Assembly: GCA_002455335.1 (NCBI GenBank)
Contig: DKKP01000443.1
Location: 1 to 22,138, forward strand
Direction: 5' to 3'
DNA: 22,138 bases
Origin: Anaerolineales bacterium UBA6663
GTDB taxonomy: Bacteria; Chloroflexota; Anaerolineae; Anaerolineales; UBA6663
Shown: positions 8,402 through 16,443 of the stretch, piece by piece
Layout: each line of letters begins with the position of its first letter
How positions within the stretch are numbered: the first letter of the stretch is position 1
Notes under the pieces: model-generated
The model's input: the letters and a program-made list of their open reading frames with translations, nothing else
Databases searched by the model: none
What the model was told of the DNA's origin: nothing
Position numbers and translations under genes: made by a program

Positions 8402-9484
8402 ATGCTCGATAAGCTTGCCGGGCTCGAAGCCCGGTTCGAAGAACTCAACCACCTGATGGCGCAGGGCGCGGTCGGCGACTACGCCAGGATCACCGAATAC
8501 GCGCGCGAACGCGCGGAGAGCGAGCCGATCGTCAACGCGTACCGCGTCTACCGCGGTGTGCTCAGCGACCTCGAGGGCGCGCGCCAGTTGCTCGACGACC
8601 CGGCCATGCGCGACATGGCCGCCGACGAGATCCGGGCGCTCGAAGCGCGTCAGGCCGAGCTCGAGGTCGAGCTCAGGCAACTGCTCGTCCCCAAAGACCC
8701 GCGCGACGACAAAAACGTGATCTTCGAGATCCGCGCCGGTGCCGGCGGCGACGAGGCGGGCATCTTCGCAGCCGATTTGTTCCGCATGTACACCCGCTAC
8801 GCCGAGGGGCGTGGCTGGCGGACCGAGATCGTTTACGCCAATGCCACGGGCGTCGGCGGCTACAAGGAAGTGACCTTCGAGGTGCGCGGCAAGGGCGCAT
8901 ACTCGCGGCTCAAGTTCGAGTCGGGTGTGCATCGCGTGCAGCGCGTGCCCGCGACTGAATCGGCCGGGCGCATCCATACATCGACCGCCACTGTCGCCGT
9001 GCTGGCCGAGATGGAGGAGGTCGAGATCGACGTCCCTGATCGCGACATCGAGATCCAGACCTATCGCGCCTCCTCGGCCGGCGGCCAGAACGTACAGAAA
9101 AACGCCACGGCGATCCGCATCACGCACAAGCCGACCGGCCTCGTGGTGACCTGCGAAGACGAGCGCTCGCTGTCGCAGAACCGGATGCGCGCGATGACCG
9201 TGCTGCGTTCGCGTCTTTATGACCAGGAGATGGACAAGCGTCAGCGCGCTGAGGCCGCTGAGCGCAAGTCGCAGGTCGGCACCGGCGAGCGCAGCGAAAA
9301 GATCCGTACATACAACTTCCCGCAGTCGCGTGTGACCGACCATCGCATCGGGGTCTCGAACTACAACCTGCCTGTCGTGCTCGACGGCGATCTCGACGTC
9401 TTCATCGACGAGCTGTCCGCTCGCGAACAGGCCGCCAGGCTGCTGGGGGAAGCCCTCCCGACCGCTGTCGAGAGCGAAGACTGA
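8402..9484 (+). CDS. prfA: Peptide chain release factor 1
   Basis: The 360-aa product recognises UAA and UAG stop codons in the ribosomal A site and triggers release of the finished protein. The stop-codon tripeptide is P183-A184-T185 (RVPATESAGR), the form that separates RF1 from RF2 (SPF). The catalytic GGQ motif is at 227-229 (ASSAGGQNVQ). The domain 1 helices and the GAGGDEAG motif (113-120) are also present, and the length equals the family norm. The ATG at 8402 has no ribosome site but lies 8 nt after a perfect TATAAT, so the message is probably leaderless. prmC follows 16 bp downstream; PrmC methylates the glutamine of this GGQ motif, and the pair is widely conserved. Confidence 0.97.
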   Translation: MLDKLAGLEARFEELNHLMAQGAVGDYARITEYARERAESEPIVNAYRVYRGVLSDLEGARQLLDDPAMRDMAADEIRALEARQAELEVELRQLLVPKDPRDDKNVIFEIRAGAGGDEAGIFAADLFRMYTRYAEGRGWRTEIVYANATGVGGYKEVTFEVRGKGAYSRLKFESGVHRVQRVPATESAGRIHTSTATVAVLAEMEEVEIDVPDRDIEIQTYRASSAGGQNVQKNATAIRITHKPTGLVVTCEDERSLSQNRMRAMTVLRSRLYDQEMDKRQRAEAAERKSQVGTGERSEKIRTYNFPQSRVTDHRIGVSNYNLPVVLDGDLDVFIDELSAREQAARLLGEALPTAVESED

Positions 9485-9500
9485 GCCGGAATCCCCAAAC

Positions 9501-10349
9501 GTGAGCGCTCAAACGATCGGCGCCGCCCTGCGCGCAGCTACGGACCAGATCCGGGCCGGCGGCGTCGACTCGCCGCGTCTGACGGCCGAGGTCCTGCTGG
9601 CCCATGTGCTTGGCCTTGGACGCGCTCAGCTGCTGGCGCGGCTCGAACAGCCTCTTGCCGGGCCGGACGCAGCATCTTACTGGGCGCTCGTGGCGCGCGC
9701 GGCCGCCGATACCCCGCTGGCGTATCTGACTGGCCGGCGCGAATTCTTCGGGCTCGAGTTTGACGTTGACGAATCGGTGCTTGTGCCCCGGCCCGAGACC
9801 GAGTTGCTTGTCGAAGTCGCGCTCGAGGGCCTGGCGACAGGGCCAGCGCATGTCATCGATGTCGGGACGGGCTCGGGGATCATTGGCGTGACGCTCGCGG
9901 TTAAACGTCAGGCGATCCGTGTGACTGCCATCGACCGCTCGGCGGTGGCCCTGGCCATTGCCCGGCGCAACGCTGAGCGCCATGGCGTGGATGAACGGAT
10001 GCGCTTTCTCGAGCAGGATCTGCTCGACCCGTCCCCGCCCCCCGCCGACCTGATCTGCGCGAACCTGCCGTACATCCCCTCAGCCGATGTCGCGACGCTG
10101 GCCGTCAGCCGGCATGAGCCAAAGCTGGCGCTCGACGGCGGCCCTGACGGACTCGACCTGATCCGGCGCCTGATCGCCCAGGCCGGCACGGTGTTGACCC
10201 CGGTTGGGCGGCTCGTGCTCGAGATCGAGGCCCGTCAGGGCCCGGCTGTGTCGGCGCTGTGCCGTGACGCTTTCCCGCGAGCTGCCGTGCGCGTCCTGCG
10301 TGATTTCGCCGACCTCGATCGCGTTGTCGTGCTCGACCGCGGCGTCTGA
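9501..10349 (+). CDS. prmC: Release-factor glutamine N5-methyltransferase
   Basis: The 282-aa product is a HemK/PrmC SAM-dependent methyltransferase that modifies the GGQ glutamine of release factors. It has the N-terminal helical substrate domain (1-80), VLVPRPETELLVE (93-105), the SAM motif VIDVGTGSGIIG (118-129) and the catalytic motif N188-L-P-Y191. The family consensus is NPPY; NLPY is a known natural variant and keeps the key Asn and Tyr. The start is GTG at 9501, 16 bp after prfA, with no strong ribosome site, so translation probably depends on the upstream gene. The stop codon overlaps a possible extended -10 element for the next gene. The length fits the family. Confidence 0.95.
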   Translation: MSAQTIGAALRAATDQIRAGGVDSPRLTAEVLLAHVLGLGRAQLLARLEQPLAGPDAASYWALVARAAADTPLAYLTGRREFFGLEFDVDESVLVPRPETELLVEVALEGLATGPAHVIDVGTGSGIIGVTLAVKRQAIRVTAIDRSAVALAIARRNAERHGVDERMRFLEQDLLDPSPPPADLICANLPYIPSADVATLAVSRHEPKLALDGGPDGLDLIRRLIAQAGTVLTPVGRLVLEIEARQGPAVSALCRDAFPRAAVRVLRDFADLDRVVVLDRGV

Positions 10350-10355
10350 TACACT
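10347..10355 (+). promoter_or_regulatory. Possible extended -10 (TGATACACT) for the HAD gene
   Basis: TGN-TACACT overlaps the prmC stop codon and lies 33 bp before the HAD start. No convincing -35 is seen. The next gene may instead be read through from prfA-prmC. Confidence 0.3.
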
Positions 10356-10388
10356 CGAGAGTCACTACAGGTAGGACGAGAAGAGCGC

Positions 10389-11210
10389 ATGATTAAACTG
10401 ATTGCCCTGGATATCGACGGCACGCTGGTCAGGCCTGATCTGACGATCTCGCCGCGCGTGCGGGCGGCCGTGCAGGCCGCGCAGGAGCGTGGCATCGTGG
10501 TCACGCTCGCCACAGGCCGCGGCGCCGTGCCGACCGATCAGTTCGCGGCCGAGCTCGGACTGACAGCGCCGCTTGTGTGCATGCAGGGCGCCCAGATCTA
10601 CGACTATCGCGAGCGTACTGTGCTGCACGAGACCTTTCTGCCCGAGGGCGTGAAGGAGTGGGTCGTGGCGCTGGCCGTCGAACGCGATTGGGATCTGTAT
10701 TTCGAGTCGCGCGAGTACGTCTATCACACAAACGACTTCGAATCGGTCGACCCGGTCAAGGAGATCTATCGGCTCTCGAACCGGCGGAGCATCGAGAGCT
10801 TCATGCACGATATGCCCGACCACCCGCATAAGTTTCTCGTCGCGCTGCGCGACCCGGCCGAGGCCGAAGGCGTGATGCGCGATCTGCGCGAGTCGATCGC
10901 GACCGCCGGCTTTGCGGTCGATGTGGTCGCCTCGGCCGCGTATCTGGTCGAGGGCCTGGCCCAGGGCATCAACAAGTCGGTCGGCCTCGCCTGGCTTGTC
11001 GACCAACTCGGCATCGACGCGGCCGATGTACTGACGATCGGCGACAACGATAACGACGTCGAGATGCTCGGCTGGGCCGGAATGGGCGTGGCCATGGGCA
11101 ATGCCTCGGCCCGCGCGCGCGCCGTCGCGAAATGGATTGCGCCGACCGTGCACGAGGACGGCGCGGCCGTTGCGATCGAACGGTTCGCGCTCCAGGCGCC
11201 GCTTCTCTGA
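10389..11210 (+). CDS. Cof-type HAD-IIB sugar-phosphate phosphatase
   Basis: The 273-aa product is a cytoplasmic haloacid-dehalogenase-superfamily phosphatase of the Cof/YidA group, which usually hydrolyses small sugar or cofactor phosphates. Motif I is LDIDGTLV with nucleophile D8 and acid D10. Motif II Thr is in LATGR, motif III is K196 (GINKS), and motif IV is G218-DNDND-V-E-M-L with the Mg-binding acids. The C2b cap lies between motifs II and III. All catalytic residues are intact and the length is typical. It lies 39 bp after prmC and 26 bp before a GT4 glycosyltransferase. The substrate cannot be predicted from sequence. Confidence 0.92.
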   Translation: MIKLIALDIDGTLVRPDLTISPRVRAAVQAAQERGIVVTLATGRGAVPTDQFAAELGLTAPLVCMQGAQIYDYRERTVLHETFLPEGVKEWVVALAVERDWDLYFESREYVYHTNDFESVDPVKEIYRLSNRRSIESFMHDMPDHPHKFLVALRDPAEAEGVMRDLRESIATAGFAVDVVASAAYLVEGLAQGINKSVGLAWLVDQLGIDAADVLTIGDNDNDVEMLGWAGMGVAMGNASARARAVAKWIAPTVHEDGAAVAIERFALQAPLL

Positions 11211-11236
11211 GCTTCGCTTCGTACGGCGAGCACGCC

Positions 11237-12334
11237 ATGCACATCGCCATCGATGCCAGTCGCACGACAGTGGCCCAAAGGACCGGCACCGAGCGCTACG
11301 CTCTGAGCATGATCCGCGCGTTGCTGGCCCAGGAAGCCGGGCACACCTATACGCTCTACATGCGTGACACGCCGCCAGCCGGCCTGTTCGGCATCCCGCA
11401 CCCCGCCAATCGCCTGCGCGTGCGGATCGTCGGGATGCCGCGCCTGTGGACGCACGTCGGCCTGGCCCGCGCACTGGCACAGGATCGACCCGACGTGATC
11501 TGGGTGCCGGCGCACACACTGCCTTTGATCTGCCCGACGCCGGGCGTCGTCACCATCCACGACATCGGCTATCGATTCTTCCCGCAGGCGCATCCCGCGC
11601 GCCAACGGCGCTATCTCGAGTGGAGCACACGGCACTCGGCCGGCATCGCCCGCCGCATCCTGGCCGACTCGCAGGCGACCCTGCGCGACCTCGAACGGGC
11701 GTATCGAGTCCCGCCCGGACGGATCGAGGTGGTCTATCCCGGTCGCGACGAAACCCTGCAACGTGTTGACCCGGCCGAGGTGCGGGCCCGGCATGGACTG
11801 ACCCGACCCTATCTGCTCCACGTCGGCACGGTGCAGCCGCGCAAGAATCTGGTGCGCCTGATCGAGGCCCACGCCCGCGCGCGCGTCAGGCGGCCGGAGC
11901 TCGAGCTCGTGCTGGCCGGCGCACCGGGCTGGTTGTCGGATCCGATCCTGCAGGCGGCGCGGACCGCTGGCGTGCGCGTGCTCGGCGCCGTCGCCGGATC
12001 TGATCTGCCCGGGTTGTACTCTGGGGCCGAGGCCTTTGTCTTCCCGTCGTTGTACGAGGGCTTTGGGTTCCCGGTGCTCGAGGCCCAGGCCTGTGGCACC
12101 CCCGTGATCTGCAGCCAGACCTCTTCGCTGTCGGAGGTCGCGGGCGAGGGCGCGCTGCTCATCGATCCGCAAGACACTCCGGCCTTAGCGGCCGCGATCG
12201 AGGATGTGCTCGGCCGGCCTGAGGTGCGCGCGCGTCTGACCGAAGCCGGCGCGGCCAACGTCCTGCGGTTTTCGTGGGCTGAAGCGGCCGCGCAGGCACG
12301 AACTGTGCTCGAGGCAGTGGCGGGGCAGGGCTGA
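11237..12334 (+). CDS. GT4-family glycosyltransferase
   Basis: The 365-aa GT-B enzyme transfers a sugar from a nucleotide-sugar donor, probably to a surface glycan or lipid-linked acceptor. The C-terminal GT4 domain is clear: YLLHVGTVQPRKNLVRLIEA, then the donor-binding EX7E motif from E274 to E282 (YEGFGFPVLEAQACGTPV). The N-terminal domain starts MHIAIDASRTTVAQRTGTERYAL, the usual GT4 start with the acceptor-side TGTERY loop. I chose the ATG at 11237 because this start matches the family; the frame stays open upstream to 11132, but that part overlaps the HAD gene. The ribosome site is weak. The gene ends 1 bp before the WecG-like gene, so they are surely co-translated. Confidence 0.92.
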   Translation: MHIAIDASRTTVAQRTGTERYALSMIRALLAQEAGHTYTLYMRDTPPAGLFGIPHPANRLRVRIVGMPRLWTHVGLARALAQDRPDVIWVPAHTLPLICPTPGVVTIHDIGYRFFPQAHPARQRRYLEWSTRHSAGIARRILADSQATLRDLERAYRVPPGRIEVVYPGRDETLQRVDPAEVRARHGLTRPYLLHVGTVQPRKNLVRLIEAHARARVRRPELELVLAGAPGWLSDPILQAARTAGVRVLGAVAGSDLPGLYSGAEAFVFPSLYEGFGFPVLEAQACGTPVICSQTSSLSEVAGEGALLIDPQDTPALAAAIEDVLGRPEVRARLTEAGAANVLRFSWAEAAAQARTVLEAVAGQG

Positions 12335-12335
12335 C

Positions 12336-13055
12336 ATGCGCAGCGTCACGATCCTGGGCATCCCGATCCACGCGGTCACGATGTCCGAGACCCTCGACTG
12401 GGTGGCAGCTGCGATTGCCAAACGGGCCCCGCGTCAGATCTGCACCACAAACCCCGAATTCCTGGTGACCGCGCAGCGCGATGCGGCGTTTCGTGGGGTG
12501 TTGAACGACAGCGATCTCAACATCCCTGACGGCATCGGCTTGCTCTGGGCGGCGCGCAGGCTGGGCGATCGTCTCCCCGAGCGCGTGGCGGGCTCCGACC
12601 TCGTTGTCGCGATCGCGGCCCGTGCCGCGCGTGAGGGATGGCGCCTGTACCTGTTGGGGGCGGCGCCCGGCGTCGCCGAACGAGCCGCCGACGTCTTGCG
12701 GGCGGCGCATCCTGGGCTGCTCGTCGTCGGCACCGAAAGCGGCAGCCCGCGCGCTGAAGACGCCGAGCGCCTGATCGGCCCGATCGTGGCGGCCCGGCCT
12801 GATGTGCTCTTTGTGGCCTATGGGGCCCCGGCGCAGGATAAGTGGATCGCGGCGCATCGTGCGCGACTCGGCGTGCCTGTGGCCATCGGCGTCGGCGGCA
12901 CGCTCGACTTCATCGCCGGTCAGGCCAGTCGCGCGCCGCGCTGGGTCCAGCAGCTTGGGCTCGAATGGCTCTACCGCTTTGTGCGTCAACCCTGGCGCGC
13001 CAGACGAATCGCGGCCGCCGTGATCGAGTTCCCGCTGGCGGTCTTGCGCCGCTAA
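12336..13055 (+). CDS. WecG/TagA/CpsF-family glycosyltransferase (GT26)
   Basis: The 239-aa product belongs to the family that adds N-acetylmannosamine or N-acetylmannosaminuronic acid (or a related sugar) to polyprenol-linked intermediates for teichoic acid, ECA or exopolysaccharide. It has TTNPEFL (37-43), the conserved catalytic-type Asp D65 in NIPDGIGL, the donor-binding stretch YLLGAAPG, FVAYGAPAQDKW, and the C-terminal GVGGTLDFIAGQASRAPRWVQ followed by GLEWLYRF and basic residues thought to touch the membrane. The length is typical. It starts 1 bp after the GT4 gene, so both probably build one surface polymer. No flippase or polymerase is nearby, so the rest of the pathway must lie elsewhere. 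Confidence 0.93.
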   Translation: MRSVTILGIPIHAVTMSETLDWVAAAIAKRAPRQICTTNPEFLVTAQRDAAFRGVLNDSDLNIPDGIGLLWAARRLGDRLPERVAGSDLVVAIAARAAREGWRLYLLGAAPGVAERAADVLRAAHPGLLVVGTESGSPRAEDAERLIGPIVAARPDVLFVAYGAPAQDKWIAAHRARLGVPVAIGVGGTLDFIAGQASRAPRWVQQLGLEWLYRFVRQPWRARRIAAAVIEFPLAVLRR

Positions 13056-13117
13056 CCGATCACCAACCCCAACCAAACCGTTCGGTTGAGCGCCCATCTC
13101 TGCGCTACCGTTACGGC

Positions 13118-13279
13118 ATGTCTACGCTTTTTCTCGACGCCATCGCCAATCTCGGTCAGATGCTTCTCGCCGCGCTCAGCCGCGTCGCGCGCCCGGCCCC
13201 GGCGCCGATCGTGATCGTCGACCCGGCCCGGCTCTGGTCGGCCCAACAGGAACACTACTGGGATCGTACCGATTGGTGA
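13118..13279 (+). CDS. Possible 53-aa small protein
   Basis: An ATG at 13118 opens a 53-aa frame beginning MSTLFLDAIANLGQMLLAAL and ending in an acidic/aromatic tail (EHYWDRTDW). The N-terminal half could be an amphipathic or weak membrane helix; the middle is Pro/Ala-rich, and VIVVDP-like residues follow. No family is recognised. A weak -10-like TACCGT (13106-13111) lies 6 nt before the ATG, the same spacing as stronger leaderless candidates in this window. It fills an otherwise empty gap between the WecG-like gene and the amidase gene. It may be a real small gene or a chance frame. Confidence 0.4.
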   Translation: MSTLFLDAIANLGQMLLAALSRVARPAPAPIVIVDPARLWSAQQEHYWDRTDW

Positions 13280-13301
13280 AGCCCGCGCCGACGCTGCATG
13301 C

Positions 13302-13307
13302 GATAAT
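13302..13307 (+). promoter_or_regulatory. -10 box GATAAT of the amidase gene (likely leaderless)
   Basis: GATAAT, with an upstream TGC giving an extended -10 (TGCGATAAT), ends 6 nt before the ATG at 13314, so the start site should fall at the start codon. No ribosome site fits in this space. Confidence 0.55.
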
Positions 13308-13313
13308 GAATCC

Positions 13314-14015
13314 ATGCCGTCTCGCAAAGCCAAAGCCGCTGAAGCCGCTGAGCGATCGCGGCGCGCCTTCCTCATCGGCGTCGCGGGCCTCGGCGCGGCC
13401 GGCGCCGGCGCGATCGGGCTGGCCAGTTGGCTCTTCCAGCGTGAGCCGCGGCTGCCGACTGTAGCCATCGTCACCCGTGAGGCGTGGGGCGCGCTCCCTG
13501 CGAACCCGGCCGGTTCGATCGAGGGCCTGTATGACCCGGCCGTCAACCCCGAAGGCTATCTCGTCTACGATCGCCCCTTGACCGTCGCCCTAAAAGACCT
13601 GATCGTTCATCACACAGCCACGAGCTTCGACGCAACGCCGGTTGATGTTCAACGTTTGCACATGCAGGATCGGGGCTACGCCGATGTGGGGTATCACTAC
13701 TTGATCGGCGCCGATGGCACGGTGTATGAAGGTCGGGCGATCGAGGCGCGCGGCGCGCATACCGGCGGGCGCAATACAGGCGCGATCGGCGTCAGTCTGT
13801 TTGGCAACTTCGAGCTGACCGAGCCCACGGTGGCCCAACTTGACTCGCTCTGGCGTCTTTCGACGGCCCTCTGCCACGATTACTGGATCGCGCGGCTTGG
13901 TGGCCACCGCGATTATCAGCCCGGTGCGACGGTCTGTCCGGGTGCGACGCTTTGGCCCCGCCTGCCTGACCTGGCTGGCGCTTGCAAGGTCTCGCTCGTT
14001 CGGGCTGACTTCTAG
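13314..14015 (+). CDS. Tat-exported N-acetylmuramoyl-L-alanine amidase (PGRP/amidase_2 fold)
   Basis: The 233-aa product cleaves the amide bond between muramic acid and the peptide stem. A twin-arginine export signal is visible: S15-R16-R17-A-F-L followed by a hydrophobic stretch (20-40). The mature domain has TREAWGA (54-60), then the zinc ligands H99 (IVHHT), H198 (GGHRDY) and C208 (TVCPG). YHYLIGADGTVYEGR (127-141) is the usual core. The catalytic set looks complete. Export by Tat implies folding before secretion, or simply lineage habit. It probably acts in wall turnover. The ATG at 13314 is 6 nt after a GATAAT box. It converges on the FAD oxidoreductase gene across a palindromic spacer. 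Confidence 0.93.
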   Translation: MPSRKAKAAEAAERSRRAFLIGVAGLGAAGAGAIGLASWLFQREPRLPTVAIVTREAWGALPANPAGSIEGLYDPAVNPEGYLVYDRPLTVALKDLIVHHTATSFDATPVDVQRLHMQDRGYADVGYHYLIGADGTVYEGRAIEARGAHTGGRNTGAIGVSLFGNFELTEPTVAQLDSLWRLSTALCHDYWIARLGGHRDYQPGATVCPGATLWPRLPDLAGACKVSLVRADF

Positions 14016-14026
14016 CCTCGGGCATC

Positions 14027-14073
14027 GTTGAAGGGGTCAGAGACGGGCAGAGCCCATCCCTGACCCCTTCAAC
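14027..14073. repeat. REP-like palindrome between convergent genes
   Basis: GTTGAAGGGGTCAG (14027-14040) and CTGACCCCTTCAAC (14060-14073) form a perfect 14-bp inverted repeat. A small inner stem GGGC/GCCC (14045-14048 and 14052-14055) sits around the loop AGA. AAGGGGTCAG palindromes resemble REP elements scattered in many genomes, and the position could give bidirectional termination. There is no strong T run. Confidence 0.65.
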
Positions 14074-14090
14074 TGTTAAATGCCTTTTGC

Positions 14091-15371
14091 TCAGCCGACC
14101 CGATCGAGCAACTTGAAGTACGTCGACAACACCGGCAGGAACCACGGTCGGCCGGTGTAGAGTGCGCCGAGCGGCGCCCTGGGGAGCGGGATCTCGGTAA
14201 ACGGGTTTTCGACCGTGTCACCGGCCAGCTGCGCGGCCAGGCGCGAGCCCAGGAAGGTCGCCAGCGCCACACCATGCCCGGCATAGCCGAGCGCGAAGTG
14301 CAGGCCGTCGAGTTGGCCGACATGCGCCATTTCGTCGAAGGCGAAGTCCAGCGTGCCGCCCCACACATGCGTCACAACGGCCTCAGCAAGTTGCGGGAAG
14401 AGCCGGACGAGATCGCGCTTCAGGATCTCGGCGCTCTCGCTCACGCTGCGCGGAGTCTCTGGGATGAACCCGGCGCGGCCGCCGAAGAGCAATCGCCCAT
14501 CGGCGCTCAGCCTGTAGTAATGCAGGAATTTGTTCGAGTCGAAAATCGCGCGACGATTGGGGATCAGGTTGTGCGCCAGTTCGCCCGCCAGCGGTTCGGT
14601 CGCGATCATGTACGACCCGATCGGCACCAGACGTCGCTGCAGTTCCGGCGTCGCCGGTCCGGTATAGCCGCTTGTCGCGACGATGACCTGATCGGCCAAC
14701 ATCGCCCCGCGACGCGTGATCACACGCCAGCGCGCGCCCTCGCGAGTCAGCCGTTCGACCCCGGCCTGGTCATACAGCCGACCGCCATGTCGGCGGGCAG
14801 CTTCGGCCAGCCCGGCCGTGTAGCGCGCCGGGTTGATCGTCGCGCTGAGCTCATCGAGCATCCCGCCGAAGTAGGCGTTTGTGCCGACTTCGGCGCCGAG
14901 TTGGTCGCGGGTGAGCAGACGGACGCGGTGCCCGACGACCCGCTCGATATCGGCCGCGGCCTCGATGAAGCCCGGAAAATGGCTCGAGCGCGCCGCGACC
15001 TCCAGGTGGCCGGCGCGCTCGAAGTCGCACGCGATCGCCTCGTTCTCGATGAGGCCCTCGACCAGGTCGATGGCCGTGAGCGAGGCCGCGAACAGCCGCC
15101 GCGCCAGGTCAGGGCCGTAGCGTCTGAGGAGCACATCCGGCCCGAGATGCAGGCCGGTCAGTACCTGGCCGCCATTACGCGAACTCGCGCCCCAGCCGAG
15201 GCTGCGAGCCTCGAACACTGACACGCGCAGCCCGCGGCGCGCGAGATCCAGCGCCGCGCTCAGCCCCGTGATGCCCGAGCCGATCACGGCGACATCCACG
15301 CTGCCCGCCGGCGGCTCCGCCTCCCCCGCCGGGAACGACACGGTCTCCCACCAGTAGGGCGTCTCTTTCAT
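14091..15371 (-). CDS. DAO-family FAD-dependent oxidoreductase
   Basis: The 426-aa flavoprotein is of the D-amino-acid oxidase fold, closest by eye to gamma-glutamylputrescine oxidase (PuuB/OrdL) and related amine oxidases. The N-terminus ETPYWWETV is a hallmark of that group. The dinucleotide-binding motif is VIGSGITGLSAALDL (G31, G33, G36), with FEA ending the second strand and GWGASSRNGGQV following. Late motifs include LFGGRAGF, HVWGGTLDFAFDEMAHVG and ALGYAGHGVALATFLG near the FAD end. It would oxidise a secondary or primary amine and release H2O2. No polyamine genes are nearby, so the substrate is unproved. The ATG at 15371 sits 6 nt after a TATGAT box, with no ribosome site. Its gene is 50 bp from galE but probably has its own promoter. 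Confidence 0.88.
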   Translation of the reverse strand: MKETPYWWETVSFPAGEAEPPAGSVDVAVIGSGITGLSAALDLARRGLRVSVFEARSLGWGASSRNGGQVLTGLHLGPDVLLRRYGPDLARRLFAASLTAIDLVEGLIENEAIACDFERAGHLEVAARSSHFPGFIEAAADIERVVGHRVRLLTRDQLGAEVGTNAYFGGMLDELSATINPARYTAGLAEAARRHGGRLYDQAGVERLTREGARWRVITRRGAMLADQVIVATSGYTGPATPELQRRLVPIGSYMIATEPLAGELAHNLIPNRRAIFDSNKFLHYYRLSADGRLLFGGRAGFIPETPRSVSESAEILKRDLVRLFPQLAEAVVTHVWGGTLDFAFDEMAHVGQLDGLHFALGYAGHGVALATFLGSRLAAQLAGDTVENPFTEIPLPRAPLGALYTGRPWFLPVLSTYFKLLDRVG

Positions 15372-15377
15372 GGCCTG

Positions 15378-15383
15378 ATCATA
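15378..15383 (-). promoter_or_regulatory. -10 box TATGAT of the FAD oxidoreductase gene (likely leaderless)
   Basis: On the minus strand, TATGAT is followed by 6 nt (CAGGCC) and then the ATG. A TTGATC (15403-15408) lies 19 bp upstream as a possible -35. Confidence 0.55.
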
Positions 15384-15421
15384 ACCGAGGTGAGCGGTCA
15401 GCGATCAACTGTCAGCAATCA

Positions 15422-16414
15422 TCAAGCACCAATGCCCTTGTGCCAGTTCCAGGCATGGCTGATGATCGCCTCGAGCCCGTATTGCGGCGCCCAGCCAAGT
15501 AGGGTGCGCGCCTTGGTGTTGTCGGCGTAGATCGCCACAGGGTCGCCGGCGCGTCGCCCGACTGTCTCGGCGGGCACCGTGCGCTCGCTGGCGCGTTCGG
15601 TGGCATCGATGATCTGCTTGACCGACGTGCCCTCGCCTGTGCCGATGTTGAAGATGTCGGAGCGATCTTCGCGCGCCATGTAGTCGAGCGCGCGCACGTG
15701 GGCATCGGCCAGGTCGCTGACGTGGATGTAGTCGCGGATACATGTGCCGTCGGGCGTTGGGTAGTCGTCGCCGAAGACCTGGATCCTGGGCCGGCGGCCA
15801 AGTGTGGCCTCCATGACGACCGGGATCAGGTTGGCCGACTGCGCCGGCTCTTCGCCGATCAGGCCATCGGCCGAGGCGCCGGCTGCGTTGAAATACCGTA
15901 GGCTGACGTAGCGCACGCTGTGCCGTTTGTCGAACCAATCCATCATCTGCTCGCACATCAGCTTGGTGTGCGCGTAGACCGACTCAGGGTTGAGCGGGAA
16001 GCTCTCGTCGACGGGCAGACGTGCAGGCGTGCCGTACACCGAGCACGAGCCCGAGAAAACGATCCGGCGCACGCCCGCGCGCTGATTGGCGTCGAGCAGG
16101 CGGTTGGTGCCGGCGACGTTGTTCTCGAAGTATTTGGCCGGCTTGAGCATCGACTCGCCCGCGTTCTTCCAAGCCGCGAAATGGATCACGGCGTCGATCG
16201 GATGCGCGGCGAAGACCTGGTCGAGCCCGGCTGTGTCGTTGATATCGCCCTGCACGAACGTCACGGCGCCTTCGCCCTTGAGCTTGTCGATCGTCTCGAG
16301 CTTGCTGGTCGCCAGATTGTCGTACACGATCGCATGATCGCCGCGGGCGAGCAACGCGCGCACGGTGTGCGCGCCGATATAGCCGGCGCCGCCGGTCACC
16401 AGGATGTTGGCCAT
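15422..16414 (-). CDS. galE: UDP-glucose 4-epimerase family protein
   Basis: The 330-aa extended SDR enzyme interconverts UDP-glucose and UDP-galactose, and in some members UDP-xylose and UDP-L-arabinose. The NAD motif is VTGGAGYIG (6-14). The catalytic Tyr and Lys are Y147 and K151 (YAHTK), with the Ser at S123 in FSGSCSVYG. Family motifs VYDNLATS, HFAAWKNAGESM, LRYFNAAGA, DDYPTPDGTCIRDYIHV and FNIGTGEG are all present. The ribosome site GAGGGA lies 6 nt before the ATG at 16414. The gene starts 29 bp after the sugar-kinase gene, so the two form a likely operon. Because the kinase looks arabinokinase-like, the epimerase's working substrate may be a UDP-pentose; sequence alone cannot settle this. 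Confidence 0.93.
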   Translation of the reverse strand: MANILVTGGAGYIGAHTVRALLARGDHAIVYDNLATSKLETIDKLKGEGAVTFVQGDINDTAGLDQVFAAHPIDAVIHFAAWKNAGESMLKPAKYFENNVAGTNRLLDANQRAGVRRIVFSGSCSVYGTPARLPVDESFPLNPESVYAHTKLMCEQMMDWFDKRHSVRYVSLRYFNAAGASADGLIGEEPAQSANLIPVVMEATLGRRPRIQVFGDDYPTPDGTCIRDYIHVSDLADAHVRALDYMAREDRSDIFNIGTGEGTSVKQIIDATERASERTVPAETVGRRAGDPVAIYADNTKARTLLGWAPQYGLEAIISHAWNWHKGIGA

Positions 16415-16443
16415 GGGTTCTCCCTCATCGAAAGGCTTGACAC

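Noticed and set aside
11132..11236. Longer N-terminus for the GT4 enzyme
   Set aside because: The extra 35 residues are Arg-rich and overlap the HAD gene; the family-like start MHIAIDAS is at 11237.
10766..12172. 468-aa minus-strand ORF opposite the HAD and GT4 genes
   Set aside because: Low-complexity Arg/Ala/His content; both plus-strand genes have intact catalytic motifs.
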